Below are positions 7,798 to 17,095 of a stretch of DNA of 64,000 nt, piece after piece (the stretch's first letter is position 1; each line of letters begins with the position of its first letter). The stretch spans positions 310,001 through 374,000 of the forward strand of contig NZ_JAGGPU010000002.1 of NCBI RefSeq assembly GCF_018613605.1. The letters run 5' to 3'. Source of the DNA: Pedobacter sp. ISL-64 (GTDB lineage Bacteria > Bacteroidota > Bacteroidia > Sphingobacteriales > Sphingobacteriaceae). Under the pieces are notes generated by a model that saw only the letters and a program-made list of their open reading frames with translations, ran no database searches and was not told the origin of the DNA. The position numbers and the translations under genes were made by a program.

Positions 7798-9747
7798 TTA
7801 TCTTGCTCTTTTCTGCAGGTCAGCAATAGGCATACTGATCAATCTTCCAATGGGTTGTTTACCACGATAGGTAATTACACGTAACATACTGGCATCTTTT
7901 GGCACCTGTAATGCGGCTGTGTATTTCGGGTAAAAGCGATCGGGAGTAGAGTTGTCGAAGCTATAGTAGATATCCAGACCGTCTATTTCTGGCGTTAATT
8001 CGATTATTAATTGTTTATCTGCACTGCGTTTCACCGTAAAAATCGGATCGTAAATAGCAGGGGAATACTTAATCTCTGCCAAATCTAATCGTTTGAAATG
8101 CTGTTGTGTACGATCAACAAAATTTGCCCAGTTTTTCTTTTCAATCGGACTCCAGATCGATTCGGCAATGGCAAATGCACGTGGCCAAACCATATATTCT
8201 ACCTGGCGGAAAGTAAATACCTGTTCTGTCCAAAGGTTGGCCTGTGCACCAATTACATATTGTGCATTTACGCCCGCTGGAATAGGGTTAAACTGATAGG
8301 CTTTATTTAACCTTAACGAGGCATAAACTTTTGGTTCGGTAATCTGATCCGCCTGCATATAATCCAGATATGCAAAATCTGTCGGACTCATTACCACATT
8401 GTGTTTTTCGTTCGCTGCCTGGATACCATATTTCATTCCTCTCCAGCTCATTACGGCTGCTGTTGGCGATACACCACCTTCAAGAATTTCGTCCCAGCCC
8501 ATAAATTTTTTGCCTTTCGAAATTACGATCTGTTCTACACGTTTTTCAAAATATGCCTGAACCTGTGGAATGGTTTTTAAACCTTCTCGTTGCATTAAGG
8601 CTTTAACCTGATCGTTCTTTTCCCAGAAATTATGAGGTGCTTCGTCGCCACCCATGTGGATGTACTCGAAAGGAAAAAGTTTCGCTACCTGGGTAAGTAC
8701 CGAATCTAAGAACACGTAAACTTTTTCGTTTGCCGGGCAAAGCGTATTATCAAGCAAAGCTGTTGGAGGCGCACCACGGCTCCAATCCATTATTTTCTCG
8801 CCTGAGCGCACTTTATAATTAACGGCATCGGGTGTGCAGGATAATTCAGGGTAAGAAGCGATAATAGCTAAACTATGTCCCGGGACATCGATTTCTGGTA
8901 ATATGTTTACAAAACGTTCTTGTGCATACTGAACAAGTTCCTTAATATCTTCTTGTGTGTAAAAGCCACCGTAAGTACGGGGTTCATCCGCCGTTGGTGG
9001 TGTAAAATCGCCAAAAGTCCCGGTTTTTTTAACGCTCCATGCACCTACTTCGGTTAATTTAGGCAAGCCTTTAATTTCGATTCTCCAGCCTTCATCATCT
9101 GCGAGATGCAAATGCAACAGATTAAATTTATAACGCACCATGTCATCAATAAACTGCTTTACTTCTTGCTTAGTAAAAAAATGACGGGCTACATCGAACA
9201 TTAAACCTCTCCATCCTAATTTCGGATAATCTACCACATCAACACAAGGTAACTTCCATTTGATATCATTTACTAGTTCCTTGCTTTCTATTTCGGCCGG
9301 GAAAAGTTGAAGCAATGACTGAACGCCATAAAAAATCCCTGCAGGCTGGTTAGCTGTAATTACAACCTGAGTGGGATTAACATTTAGTCTGTAACCTTCT
9401 TTACCGAGTTGAGTATCTTCTTGGGTGTTTAAGATCAGTTTAATAGTTGGGTGACTTGAATTACTCACTGTACTTACAAATTTCCCTGTAGCAGTGGTAA
9501 TCCGATCAGAAAGGTAAGCGATAGATTGTTTTAATTCTCCACTTTTAACAGTCTGGATGATTACATTTTCTGGCAAGGTAAAAGTACCTGCCTTTTTCAT
9601 TAAGGATACAGGCTCGGGGATGATGGCAATTGGTGTTTGCACAACTGCGCTTTCGGAATCGCCGATTTCAGTTTCTGTAACAATAGATTGAGCGAAGGTA
9701 TTGGCTGCAAAAAAACAGCAGGAGATAATCAGGAATAATTTTTTCAT
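7798..9747 (-). CDS. Secreted GH20 beta-N-acetylhexosaminidase
   Basis: A 649-residue enzyme with a signal peptide (MKKLFLIISCCFFAANTFAQ). The GH20 N-terminal domain (about 40-160) is followed by the catalytic barrel (about 165-520). The paired catalytic acids Asp368-Glu369 occur in HMGGDEAPHNFW. Substrate-cradle motifs LHLHLADDEGWRIEI and EIDVPGHSLA are also present. A C-terminal beta-rich segment resembles the FN3-like Chb tail. It should remove terminal GlcNAc or GalNAc residues from chitin fragments, glycans or peptidoglycan in the periplasm. It precedes the ACT and CYTH genes on the same strand, but the link is positional only. Confidence 0.95.
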   Translation of the reverse strand: MKKLFLIISCCFFAANTFAQSIVTETEIGDSESAVVQTPIAIIPEPVSLMKKAGTFTLPENVIIQTVKSGELKQSIAYLSDRITTATGKFVSTVSNSSHPTIKLILNTQEDTQLGKEGYRLNVNPTQVVITANQPAGIFYGVQSLLQLFPAEIESKELVNDIKWKLPCVDVVDYPKLGWRGLMFDVARHFFTKQEVKQFIDDMVRYKFNLLHLHLADDEGWRIEIKGLPKLTEVGAWSVKKTGTFGDFTPPTADEPRTYGGFYTQEDIKELVQYAQERFVNILPEIDVPGHSLAIIASYPELSCTPDAVNYKVRSGEKIMDWSRGAPPTALLDNTLCPANEKVYVFLDSVLTQVAKLFPFEYIHMGGDEAPHNFWEKNDQVKALMQREGLKTIPQVQAYFEKRVEQIVISKGKKFMGWDEILEGGVSPTAAVMSWRGMKYGIQAANEKHNVVMSPTDFAYLDYMQADQITEPKVYASLRLNKAYQFNPIPAGVNAQYVIGAQANLWTEQVFTFRQVEYMVWPRAFAIAESIWSPIEKKNWANFVDRTQQHFKRLDLAEIKYSPAIYDPIFTVKRSADKQLIIELTPEIDGLDIYYSFDNSTPDRFYPKYTAALQVPKDASMLRVITYRGKQPIGRLISMPIADLQKRAR

Positions 9748-10082
9748 TAAAATAATTAAAGCGGGTTAACCGAATAAGTATAATCCGCAATTTATTAAAA
9801 AAGATTTTAATAGGAGGTATTTGTGCGGAAGGAAATGTGCAAGAAGCAAAGCGCGGAGCGCATAACGTTTGGTTTTGATAAAAATCGTGATTGAATTTAT
9901 GCCATAATTAGAGGTTTGTCAGCCCGAGCGGAGTCGAAGATTTAACCACAAATGGGTTGCATTGCTAGGCGATGAGCTAAGTTTACGATGGTTCGTGAAG
10001 ACACGTAAATGTTTTTGTCATTCTGAACGCAGTGAAGAATCTTTTAGAATAAATAGTGTTGTTTATTGGTTCCTTTTTGAGA
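9748..10082. other. Gene-free stretch with two intergenic repeats
   Basis: No coding frame is convincing here. It holds fragments of the GTCAT-ended repeat superfamily: GTCAGCCCGAGCGGAGTC at 9918-9940 and GTCATTCTGAACGCAGTG at 10016-10042. The second recurs near-identically at 52192. Confidence 0.6.
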
Positions 10083-10727
10083 CTATTTTGCCTCAAATCC
10101 TTTTAATATCGTTTCAATAATACTGTATAAAACTCCCGTGTTCCAATCATCTAAATAACTATATCCTTTATTGATATTTGATGGGTTTTGTTTTGAAAAG
10201 ATGGCAAAATAAGTGCGGTAATTTTTGGTGCCTACATCAGGCCAAAGCAACGATTTTTCTTCTTCCTTAATAAATTTTGCGGATTTAATTTTGATACCAG
10301 ATTCGTCGAAAGTCACATTTGCCAAAATGAATGGTGTTTTTTGACTAAACAGTGCTAAATAATGGTCCACTAACCCATCGAAATAGCTTTCCCATAATTG
10401 GTTTAATATTTCGGCATATTGATTATACAAATGGACTTTATTGATGCCATAATAAGAACCGAAACTTATTTTGATCATTTCCCCATTGCTGTTCTTAATC
10501 AATAATTGATACTTTCTCCCTACGATAAATTCAAATCCTCTAATCCATTTAATACCAAAACGGTATTCTAACGGCTCTTCTTTAGATAAATCAGTTATTG
10601 TGGGAACTGATAATTTTTGATTACCAAATAGTATTGATTGTGCCGTAAATGATAAATTTTTAGGCTTTCGATCAAAATAGCTCTGTTTAATTAACCAATT
10701 TTTCTGATTGCTATCTGAAGTGATCAT
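10083..10727 (-). CDS. Hypothetical protein
   Basis: A 214-residue protein I cannot assign. No signal peptide or membrane segment. Strands such as FEFIVGRKYQLLIKN and MIKISFGSYYG, followed by a helix (YNQYAEILNQLWESYF), resemble a PH-like or split-barrel fold, but that is only an impression. Trp-rich C-terminus. It follows the zinc-ribbon protein after 33 bases on the same strand, so the two may be cotranscribed. Confidence 0.7.
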   Translation of the reverse strand: MITSDSNQKNWLIKQSYFDRKPKNLSFTAQSILFGNQKLSVPTITDLSKEEPLEYRFGIKWIRGFEFIVGRKYQLLIKNSNGEMIKISFGSYYGINKVHLYNQYAEILNQLWESYFDGLVDHYLALFSQKTPFILANVTFDESGIKIKSAKFIKEEEKSLLWPDVGTKNYRTYFAIFSKQNPSNINKGYSYLDDWNTGVLYSIIETILKGFEAK

Positions 10728-10760
10728 GCATTAAATTTATTAATAGTGTAATAGCAAATT

Positions 10761-11363
10761 TTAGTCTTCTAATTCTGCCTTTTTTTGGTTAAATTTCCTA
10801 ATAAGAGCTGTTAGCATACCTTTTCCTTTTTCCATACGTCTGATTTTTCCTGTATTTTCATCAATGAAATAGTCGATTACCTGCTGGCTGTACTTTTCCT
10901 TTCTGAAGATTTCTATCAGATCTGAAATAAGTGTGGCAGGTGTACCAAAAAGGCCTGGCCTCGACCACCAGCCTAATGCAAGTGTGGTGAGCATACTCTT
11001 TAAACGAAAACTTTTTGCGCATGTTGAACATATGATCTGAAGTTTTTGTTCATGATTATACCAAATCAGGTAGGATATTATCGTATTAAAGGTATAGCCA
11101 TATAATTCGTTTTCATTGTTACAATGGGTACAAACAGAATTCTTGATCTCGTTAATTAAATTCGCCCTTTCGACTCCCTCGTAAAAGTTAGTTTCTTCTT
11201 CTACAAATTTGATCAGTTTAGTATCTAAATTCCTTTTTATGATTTCATCGTTCAATAAGGCTACAACTTCTTTTCGTAACCCTTTAGCCCCTGAAATAAT
11301 TTTTAGAATTGTAGTATCATCATACTTTTCATAGTTTTTGCGGATGTCATCAATAGGAATCAT
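10761..11363 (-). CDS. Hypothetical protein with a zinc-ribbon-like Cys pair
   Basis: A 200-residue protein. The N-terminal half is helical and charged (IRKNYEKYDDTTILKIISGA). Two CxxC pairs (CTHC about residue 78, CSTC about 112) could bind one zinc. Between and after them are moderately hydrophobic stretches (TLALGWWSRPGLFGTPATLI) that may touch a membrane. Not a family I can name. Probably in an operon with the downstream 214-residue unknown. Confidence 0.7.
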   Translation of the reverse strand: MIPIDDIRKNYEKYDDTTILKIISGAKGLRKEVVALLNDEIIKRNLDTKLIKFVEEETNFYEGVERANLINEIKNSVCTHCNNENELYGYTFNTIISYLIWYNHEQKLQIICSTCAKSFRLKSMLTTLALGWWSRPGLFGTPATLISDLIEIFRKEKYSQQVIDYFIDENTGKIRRMEKGKGMLTALIRKFNQKKAELED

Positions 11364-11483
11364 AGCGTTTTATTTTGAGCGTATCAGGAGCGTTAAATTA
11401 GTTATGAATTTAATAAAATCTATAAGCCTTACTTTTTTTATCAAAAAAGAACAAACTAAAGCAATTATGATATGCAAGTTTGA

Positions 11484-11873
11484 CTACAAAAACTTTTTCA
11501 ACCATTCCATAGCTTTTTCATCGTCCGTAAATGATTTCATCGGGATGGGTGGAATTTGAAACTTAAACAGGATCTTCATAATCAATTGGGCTAAACCGGG
11601 TTTCGAAACCATCGCCATAGCCGTATAAATTTGAGGAAATTGCTCCGTAGAAAACTTTCGTGTTTCTTTGTTTGGAACAGGAGAGTTTTTTAAGTAAATT
11701 AACAGTGGAACTTTCTTATCCCCTGTAATTTTCTTCACCAGTTCAACATTGGCCGCAATATTTTCTACTGTACGTAAAATGCTTTTACTGTAAGAAATGA
11801 GTATTCCATCATCTGTTAACAAATAATCGGCAATTTCGCCTTCAATAAGTTGTTTGTCGCTATCGTTTTCCAT
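11484..11873 (-). CDS. STAS/SEC14-like small hypothetical protein
   Basis: A 129-residue protein with alternating strands and helices: DYLLTDDGILISYSKS, a helix, VPLLIYLKNSPVPN, FTDDEKAMEWLKKFL. This pattern resembles the STAS-like or SpoIIAA-like proteins frequent in Bacteroidota. No signal peptide. It begins 3 bases after the aldehyde dehydrogenase stop codon, so it should be the last gene of that operon. Function unknown. Confidence 0.7.
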   Translation of the reverse strand: MENDSDKQLIEGEIADYLLTDDGILISYSKSILRTVENIAANVELVKKITGDKKVPLLIYLKNSPVPNKETRKFSTEQFPQIYTAMAMVSKPGLAQLIMKILFKFQIPPIPMKSFTDDEKAMEWLKKFL

Positions 11874-11876
11874 TCA

Positions 11877-13250
11877 TTATCCCCTTAAATGATAGCCTTT
11901 TGGTTTAGTAAAGGCTCTTAATCCCTGATGCGATAATGTAGCCCCAATACCGGAATATTTTCTTCCGCTCCATGGCAGTGCTGCACTCACTCTGTCGCAG
12001 CAATTCCAATAACCCGAACCCGCGTCAAGCTGAGATAGTATTTTTTCAGCCCTTGCCTGATCGGCTGTATAAACCGATGCCGTTAAGCCATAGTCTGTAT
12101 CTTTCATCATATTTAAGGCCTCTGCATCGTCTTTCACCTTCATAATTCCGATAATTGGTCCGAAACTTTCTTCCTGCATCACCATCATATCATTGGTAAC
12201 ATCTGTTAACACTGTTGGTTCAAAATAATAGCCCTTTCCTGCAATGGCCTTTCCGCCAGTTAATAATGTTGCACCTTTACTTAAGGCATCCTTAATTTGC
12301 TTTTCCAATACCAAAATCTGCTCTTTCCGTGTTAAGGCACCAATATATACACCATCGGCTGTTGGTTGGCCCATTTTCCAGCGCTTAACTTCGGTAACAA
12401 AGGCATTTAAGTAATTTTCATAATTTTTCTCATGCACATAAATGCGCTCAACTGAACAACAACTTTGTCCGTTATTGTAAAAAGCGCCATCGGCCGTACC
12501 AACTGCAGCAGAAGCAACATCGTTTACATCTTCGGCAATGTACAACGGATCTTTTCCGCCTAACTCCAATTGACAGGGAACCATTTTTGCCGCTACTTTT
12601 TCGTAAATGAATTTTCCCGTTTTGTAAGAACCTGTGAAGAAATAACCATCAAAACCCATTTCTAATAATGCTGCTCCCGTTTCTTTTGCGCCAATAGCGA
12701 TATGGAAAACATCATCGGGTACCCCTGCTTTTTTTAACTTTTTTTCAATCTCGATCCCGGTTAAAGTGGCATATTCTGAGGGTTTGTACATTACAGCATT
12801 GCCACTCAATAAAGCTGGGATAAATACATTTACCCCAACCAGATAAGGGTAATTCCAGGCTGAGATATTACAAACTACACCCAGCGGTTCGTATTTAATG
12901 ATTTCTTTGAGTCCTGGTTCATCGGTCATTATTTCGTCGGCCAGGTATTTTTCGGCATTGGTCAACATCCATTTAATACGGGCTCTTGCACCATTAATTT
13001 CGTTGCGCGATTGTTGGAGTGGCTTGCCTACTTCGCTGGTTAATACCGATGCCAATTCTTCTATGCCAGCCTCCAGTAAATCACTAAACCGAGCAATAAC
13101 CGAAACCCTTTCGCTAAGGGTTTTGTTGGCCCATTGAGGTTGAGCTTTTTTTAAAGTATCTAATTTAGTTTGGAGCGTAGAGGAGTTATCTTCCGCTAAA
13201 CTGGTAATAATTTCTTCTGTTGCTGGGTTGATGATCTGCATGTTATTCAT
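11877..13250 (-). CDS. NAD(P)-dependent aldehyde dehydrogenase (PuuC-like role)
   Basis: A 457-residue ALDH superfamily enzyme, complete. The general base is Glu229 in CQLELGGKDP and the catalytic Cys264 lies in YNNGQSCCSVER. The cofactor-site Asn is in ISAWNYPY and the Rossmann motif is FFTGSYKTGK. It converts an aldehyde to the acid. In this cluster the likely substrate is the gamma-glutamyl aldehyde made by the iron alcohol dehydrogenase, giving gamma-glutamyl-glycine if the starting amine is ethanolamine. Similarity to succinate-semialdehyde dehydrogenases leaves other short aldehydes possible. Confidence 0.93.
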   Translation of the reverse strand: MNNMQIINPATEEIITSLAEDNSSTLQTKLDTLKKAQPQWANKTLSERVSVIARFSDLLEAGIEELASVLTSEVGKPLQQSRNEINGARARIKWMLTNAEKYLADEIMTDEPGLKEIIKYEPLGVVCNISAWNYPYLVGVNVFIPALLSGNAVMYKPSEYATLTGIEIEKKLKKAGVPDDVFHIAIGAKETGAALLEMGFDGYFFTGSYKTGKFIYEKVAAKMVPCQLELGGKDPLYIAEDVNDVASAAVGTADGAFYNNGQSCCSVERIYVHEKNYENYLNAFVTEVKRWKMGQPTADGVYIGALTRKEQILVLEKQIKDALSKGATLLTGGKAIAGKGYYFEPTVLTDVTNDMMVMQEESFGPIIGIMKVKDDAEALNMMKDTDYGLTASVYTADQARAEKILSQLDAGSGYWNCCDRVSAALPWSGRKYSGIGATLSHQGLRAFTKPKGYHLRG

Positions 13251-13351
13251 TTTCTTACCACAGATTTTCTCAGATGAACACAGATTTTTAAAAAGGGTTT
13301 AGGACTAACATCCTAAATTAGCTTAATGATTACAATCTGTATTTATCCTTT

Positions 13352-14065
13352 TTATCTGTGGTTTATATTTAATTTTATCGCATTAATAAAAGCCTCATGT
13401 ATGTTTTTGCTAAAGGGGCCTTGCTGGTCTTTTAGGCGTTCGGGATGCCATTGTACAAATAACAGAAAGGATTTTCCTTCGGGTTCTATCCGCTCCATGG
13501 CTTCTGTAACGCCATCTGGTGATATTGCGCTCACTACCAAACTTTTCCCTGTTTTATCGGTGCTTTGGTGATGGTTACTGTTCACTAAGCCTTTATCTGT
13601 ATTCACAATCTGGTTCAGCCACGAGGAAGGATTGACGATGATTTCGTGATATCGGTCTGATTTATCGTGCATTTTTGAATGATCGAATTTTCCCCAGGTT
13701 GGGATATCAGGGATTAAAGTTCCGCCAAAAAATACATTACCCACTTGCATGCCCCTACAAATGCCTAAAACAGGGACAGAATTGGCTTCGGTATAGGTTA
13801 AAACCTTAAATTCAAACTCGTCACGTTTTTCATCAATATCATCGTCATAACAGTAAGGATAATATTCAGGCTGATTGTAAAAACGGGGATGAACGTCTTC
13901 TCCTCCAGTTAAAACGATCCCATCACATTTTCTGATCTCCTCGAAATTGTTGAGTTTGTACCCGAGCTGGATTACCACCACATTTTTGTTATAGGATAAC
14001 ACCCAATCCCGATAGATGTCGAATTTACTACAGTCGGTAACACCAATTATTATTTTATCAGACAT
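13352..14065 (-). CDS. Class I glutamine amidotransferase-like gamma-glutamyl hydrolase (PuuD-like)
   Basis: A 237-residue peptidase C26 family enzyme. The nucleophile Cys103 sits in the elbow GICRGMQVGN and the triad His and Glu in FVQWHPERL. The oxyanion strand is TGGEDVHP. PuuD-type enzymes cleave gamma-glutamyl amides, releasing glutamate. I start at ATG 14065 (MSDKIIIGVTDC) rather than five codons earlier. It lies between the alcohol dehydrogenase and aldehyde dehydrogenase genes. It should therefore perform the last step of the proposed route: release of glutamate and the oxidised product. Confidence 0.9.
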   Translation of the reverse strand: MSDKIIIGVTDCSKFDIYRDWVLSYNKNVVVIQLGYKLNNFEEIRKCDGIVLTGGEDVHPRFYNQPEYYPYCYDDDIDEKRDEFEFKVLTYTEANSVPVLGICRGMQVGNVFFGGTLIPDIPTWGKFDHSKMHDKSDRYHEIIVNPSSWLNQIVNTDKGLVNSNHHQSTDKTGKSLVVSAISPDGVTEAMERIEPEGKSFLLFVQWHPERLKDQQGPFSKNIHEAFINAIKLNINHR

Positions 14066-14180
14066 ATTAATTAATTCCACTGATTTATTTTTTTCCTTTG
14101 GGGTGATTACACCGATTTTTAGATTACACTGATTTTAATGGGTTAATAATTCTAAAATCCTATAATCAAGCAATCCTAAT

Positions 14181-15329
14181 CTATAGTGCGGTTAAATACA
14201 ATTGTTTAAAATCTTCTCTGCTTACCGGTTTAGGATTGTTTGGATGTGCAAAATCTGCAAAGGCTAAATCGGCAAGTGTTTCTATATGTTCATTTTTAAC
14301 GCCAATATCACTCAATTTATGCGGAATATTCACTTTTGTATTTAAATCGAACAGATATTTTACAACGGCTTCACCATTTTCATCCTTGAGATCCAACGTA
14401 CGGGCAATTTTTTTAAAACGATCTTCAAAGCCAGCAACATTGAACTGCATGCCATAAGGAATATTCACAGCATTGGCCAATCCGTGATGGGTATCTAACA
14501 ATGAAGAAAGCGGATGCGCAAGTGAATGCACTACACCCAAACCTTTTTGAAAAGCAATTGCGCCCATCATCGAAGCCATTAACATTTTACTACGGCTTTC
14601 TAAATCGGGATTGTTGGTTGCCCGTTCCAAAGAATCTTTGATCAATGAGATTCCTTCTAATGCAATTCCATCACACATGGGGTGGAAGTTCTTGGCCAGA
14701 TAAGCTTCCATATTATGTGTCAATGCGTCCATACCTGTTGCGGCAGTGATAAAGGGCGGCAAATCCATGGTTAACTCCGGATCTGCAAATACGATCTGCG
14801 CCATTAATTTTGGCGAGAATAGGATTTTTTTCTGGTGGGTTTCGTCATCAGCAATAATCGCACTGCGGCCAACCTCACTTCCGGTACCAGATGTGGTTGG
14901 GATGGTGATAAAATGCGGAACATCGTTCGTTACGTAAATATCGCCGCCGATTAAATCATCATACTTGAATAAATCATCGCGGTGGTTAACACGGAGTACA
15001 ATTGCACGGGCAACATCCAAAGCTGCACCACCACCAATACCAACTATACTGTCGCGATTGGTAGCATCCCAAACATCAGTACCTTTGTAAACATCACTTT
15101 TTACCGGGTTTTTGTGGATGTCGCTAAAAACCTCGACAGCAATGCCCTTTGCCTTTAAATCTTCAACAATGGTTTTAAAAAAGGGAAGTTGCGCGATGGT
15201 GGGATCGGTTACAATTAACGGTGCCTTTATATTGTTCTTGCTTAAGTAGGCGGGCAACTCTTTTACTGCGCCAGCGCCAAAACGGATGGTTGTAGGGAAA
15301 TTAAACTGATGGATTTTATCAAATATCAT
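14181..15329 (-). CDS. Iron-containing alcohol dehydrogenase
   Basis: A 382-residue group III alcohol dehydrogenase. The nucleotide-binding segment is IVGIGGGAALDVA, with TTSGTGSEV below it. The metal site is an Asp/His set: the Asp and His of TGMDALTHNMEAY, then the His residues of VVHSLAHPL and DTHHGLANA. It oxidises primary alcohols with NAD(P). In Puu clusters an amine oxidase occupies this slot. An alcohol dehydrogenase instead implies that the gamma-glutamylated substrate ends in a hydroxyl group, as gamma-glutamyl-ethanolamide does. That implication is inference from context. Confidence 0.93.
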   Translation of the reverse strand: MIFDKIHQFNFPTTIRFGAGAVKELPAYLSKNNIKAPLIVTDPTIAQLPFFKTIVEDLKAKGIAVEVFSDIHKNPVKSDVYKGTDVWDATNRDSIVGIGGGAALDVARAIVLRVNHRDDLFKYDDLIGGDIYVTNDVPHFITIPTTSGTGSEVGRSAIIADDETHQKKILFSPKLMAQIVFADPELTMDLPPFITAATGMDALTHNMEAYLAKNFHPMCDGIALEGISLIKDSLERATNNPDLESRSKMLMASMMGAIAFQKGLGVVHSLAHPLSSLLDTHHGLANAVNIPYGMQFNVAGFEDRFKKIARTLDLKDENGEAVVKYLFDLNTKVNIPHKLSDIGVKNEHIETLADLAFADFAHPNNPKPVSREDFKQLYLTAL

Positions 15330-15345
15330 GGCAATTAATTTATCT

Positions 15346-15532
15346 TTTGTTTTACCACCTTAGGTGTCTGAGCGCACCTAAGGGTGAGTTGTTATTTTAC
15401 TGTTTATTAAACTAACTATATACAGTTAGCTAAGATGTTCTAAGGTGGCTTAGGCGATCAACATTTTAGCCTGTTTTTATTTGTTTTACCACCTTAGGCA
15501 CCTGAGCTCACCTAAGCTTGGGTGTTAAAATA
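15346..15532. repeat. Pair of direct repeats with ACCTTAGG / CCTAAGG arms
   Basis: Two copies (15346-15400 and 15480-15531) begin with TTTGTTTTACCACCTTAGG and contain CACCTAAG as the opposite arm, so each can fold. A third partial arm (CTAAGGTGGCTTAGG) lies between them. They occupy the upstream region of the alcohol dehydrogenase gene. Confidence 0.75.
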
Positions 15533-15576
15533 TCAAGATTCCGAATCAAGTTACCAATCACAGATTTTAAAAAACG

Positions 15577-15664
15577 GTCGTCATTCCCGCGCAGGCGGGA
15601 ATCTTAATGCAACCTACAAACCCTGCCAAGGCATTAGGATTCAATCAAGTTGGGAATGACGATG
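15577..15664. repeat. GTCATTCCC inverted-repeat element
   Basis: GTCATTCCCGCGCAGGCGGG at the left end and a GTTGGGAATGAC arm at the right end enclose about 60 bases. The same two arms recur in reversed order at 60762-60831. It fills the rest of the 404-base gap between glutamine synthetase homologue and alcohol dehydrogenase. Confidence 0.8.
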
Positions 15665-15733
15665 CCCCGTATTCTCTCATCTTTAATTATTGTTTTTTTT
15701 AAAAATTTGATTTTTCAGCATGAACACTTTAGG

Positions 15734-17095
15734 CTAAATAATTTCTAAATATCTTTTTAGCTCCCAATCGGTTACTACTTTAGCATATTGCTTGCATTCC
15801 CATTCGCGGGTCATGGTAAAATGATCAACGAAATCTCCGCCCAACAATGCTGCGGCCAGATCAGAATTTTTCATCTTTTGCGTTGCTTCAAATAAATTAC
15901 GCGACAGTGTGCCGTTCGATAAATCGGTATATCCATTTCCTTTGGTGGCCGGTTGTTCGAGTTTCAGCTTATTTTTGACCCCGTACATTCCGGCAGCCAA
16001 ACAGGCCGAAAGTGCCAGATAAGGGTTGGTATCTGAGCCTACTATCCGGGTTTCTAAACGTGATGCTTTTTTGCTTCCCGGCAGTGCACGTAACGCAGTT
16101 GTCCGGTTATCGATTCCCCAGGTTACCGTTGTTGGTGCCCATGCGCCTTCAACTAAACGTTTGTAACTGTTTATGGTAGGGGCAATCATTGGTAAAAGGT
16201 ATGGAAGGCAGTGCAGCTGACCAGCGATATAACTTTTCATTATCTCGCTCATTTTATCTGCATCCTTTTCATCGTAGAACAAGTTGATCTTCTTGTCCGC
16301 ATCCCAAAGGCTTTGATGCACATGACCACTACATCCCGGTAAGTTTTCGCTTATTTTGGCCATAAATGTAGCGATGATACCGTGTTTATAGGCAATTTCT
16401 TTTACGGCTGTTTTAAATAATATCGCTTGATCGGCAGCTTGTAAAGCTGGAGCATATTTGATGGCCGCTTCGTAAACACCTGGTCCGGTTTCGGTATGCA
16501 AACCTTCGATCGGGATATCGAATTTGTTCAGCAGATCGAACAGATCGCTCATAAATTCATTTTTGTAAGTACTCCTTAAAATAGAATAGCCAAACATGCC
16601 CGGACTTAAGGGTTTTAAATTGGCAAAACCTTTCTCGTGGAGGGTTTCTGGTGTTTCCGAAAAATTAAACCATTCAAATTCCTGTGCAAAAAGCGGCGAA
16701 AATCCTTCACTTTCACATTCGGTAATTACTTTTTTTAACAGTTGTCTTGGACATACAAAATTTGCCTTATCCTGGTCATCAATAAAATCGCCTAAAAAGA
16801 AAGGTACGTCATTTTCCCAGGGAATTTTCCGAAAGGTACTCAAGTCGATTTTAACCTGTGCATCGGGATAGCCGGTATGCCAACCTGTATATTTTCCATT
16901 TTCATAAGCCACATCACCTGCATCCCAACCAAAGGTAACATCACAGAAACCCAATCGGCCTTCAACCAGAGATGCGAATTTTTCGGCAGCTACATATTTT
17001 CCTCTTAAAATACCGTCGATATCGGCAACAGCTAATTTTACTTTTCCAGAGGGATGATTTTTAACGTAATCCAGGATGTCTTTGCTCGTACTCAT
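15734..17095 (-). CDS. Glutamine-synthetase-family gamma-glutamyl-amine ligase (PuuA/GlnA4-like)
   Basis: A 453-residue GS-superfamily protein. The N-terminal beta-grasp domain (about 15-110) is followed by the catalytic domain with LFAQEFEWF, HTETGPGVYEAAI, GCSGHVHQSLWD, NSYKRLVEGAWAP and the Arg-rich RLETRIVGSDTNPYLA. Length and motifs fit PuuA-type ligases, which join glutamate to amines at ATP expense, rather than a housekeeping GlnA. It shares one base with the upstream permease stop codon (translational coupling), so the permease probably imports the amine. Ethanolamine is the best guess, because the permease is of the ethanolamine type and the next gene oxidises alcohols. Confidence 0.9.
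   Translation of the reverse strand: MSTSKDILDYVKNHPSGKVKLAVADIDGILRGKYVAAEKFASLVEGRLGFCDVTFGWDAGDVAYENGKYTGWHTGYPDAQVKIDLSTFRKIPWENDVPFFLGDFIDDQDKANFVCPRQLLKKVITECESEGFSPLFAQEFEWFNFSETPETLHEKGFANLKPLSPGMFGYSILRSTYKNEFMSDLFDLLNKFDIPIEGLHTETGPGVYEAAIKYAPALQAADQAILFKTAVKEIAYKHGIIATFMAKISENLPGCSGHVHQSLWDADKKINLFYDEKDADKMSEIMKSYIAGQLHCLPYLLPMIAPTINSYKRLVEGAWAPTTVTWGIDNRTTALRALPGSKKASRLETRIVGSDTNPYLALSACLAAGMYGVKNKLKLEQPATKGNGYTDLSNGTLSRNLFEATQKMKNSDLAAALLGGDFVDHFTMTREWECKQYAKVVTDWELKRYLEII

Noticed and set aside
9748..9839. Transposase remnant upstream of the GH20 gene
   Set aside because: I suspected an insertion remnant because of the repeats nearby, but no transposase motif or terminal inverted repeats are visible.
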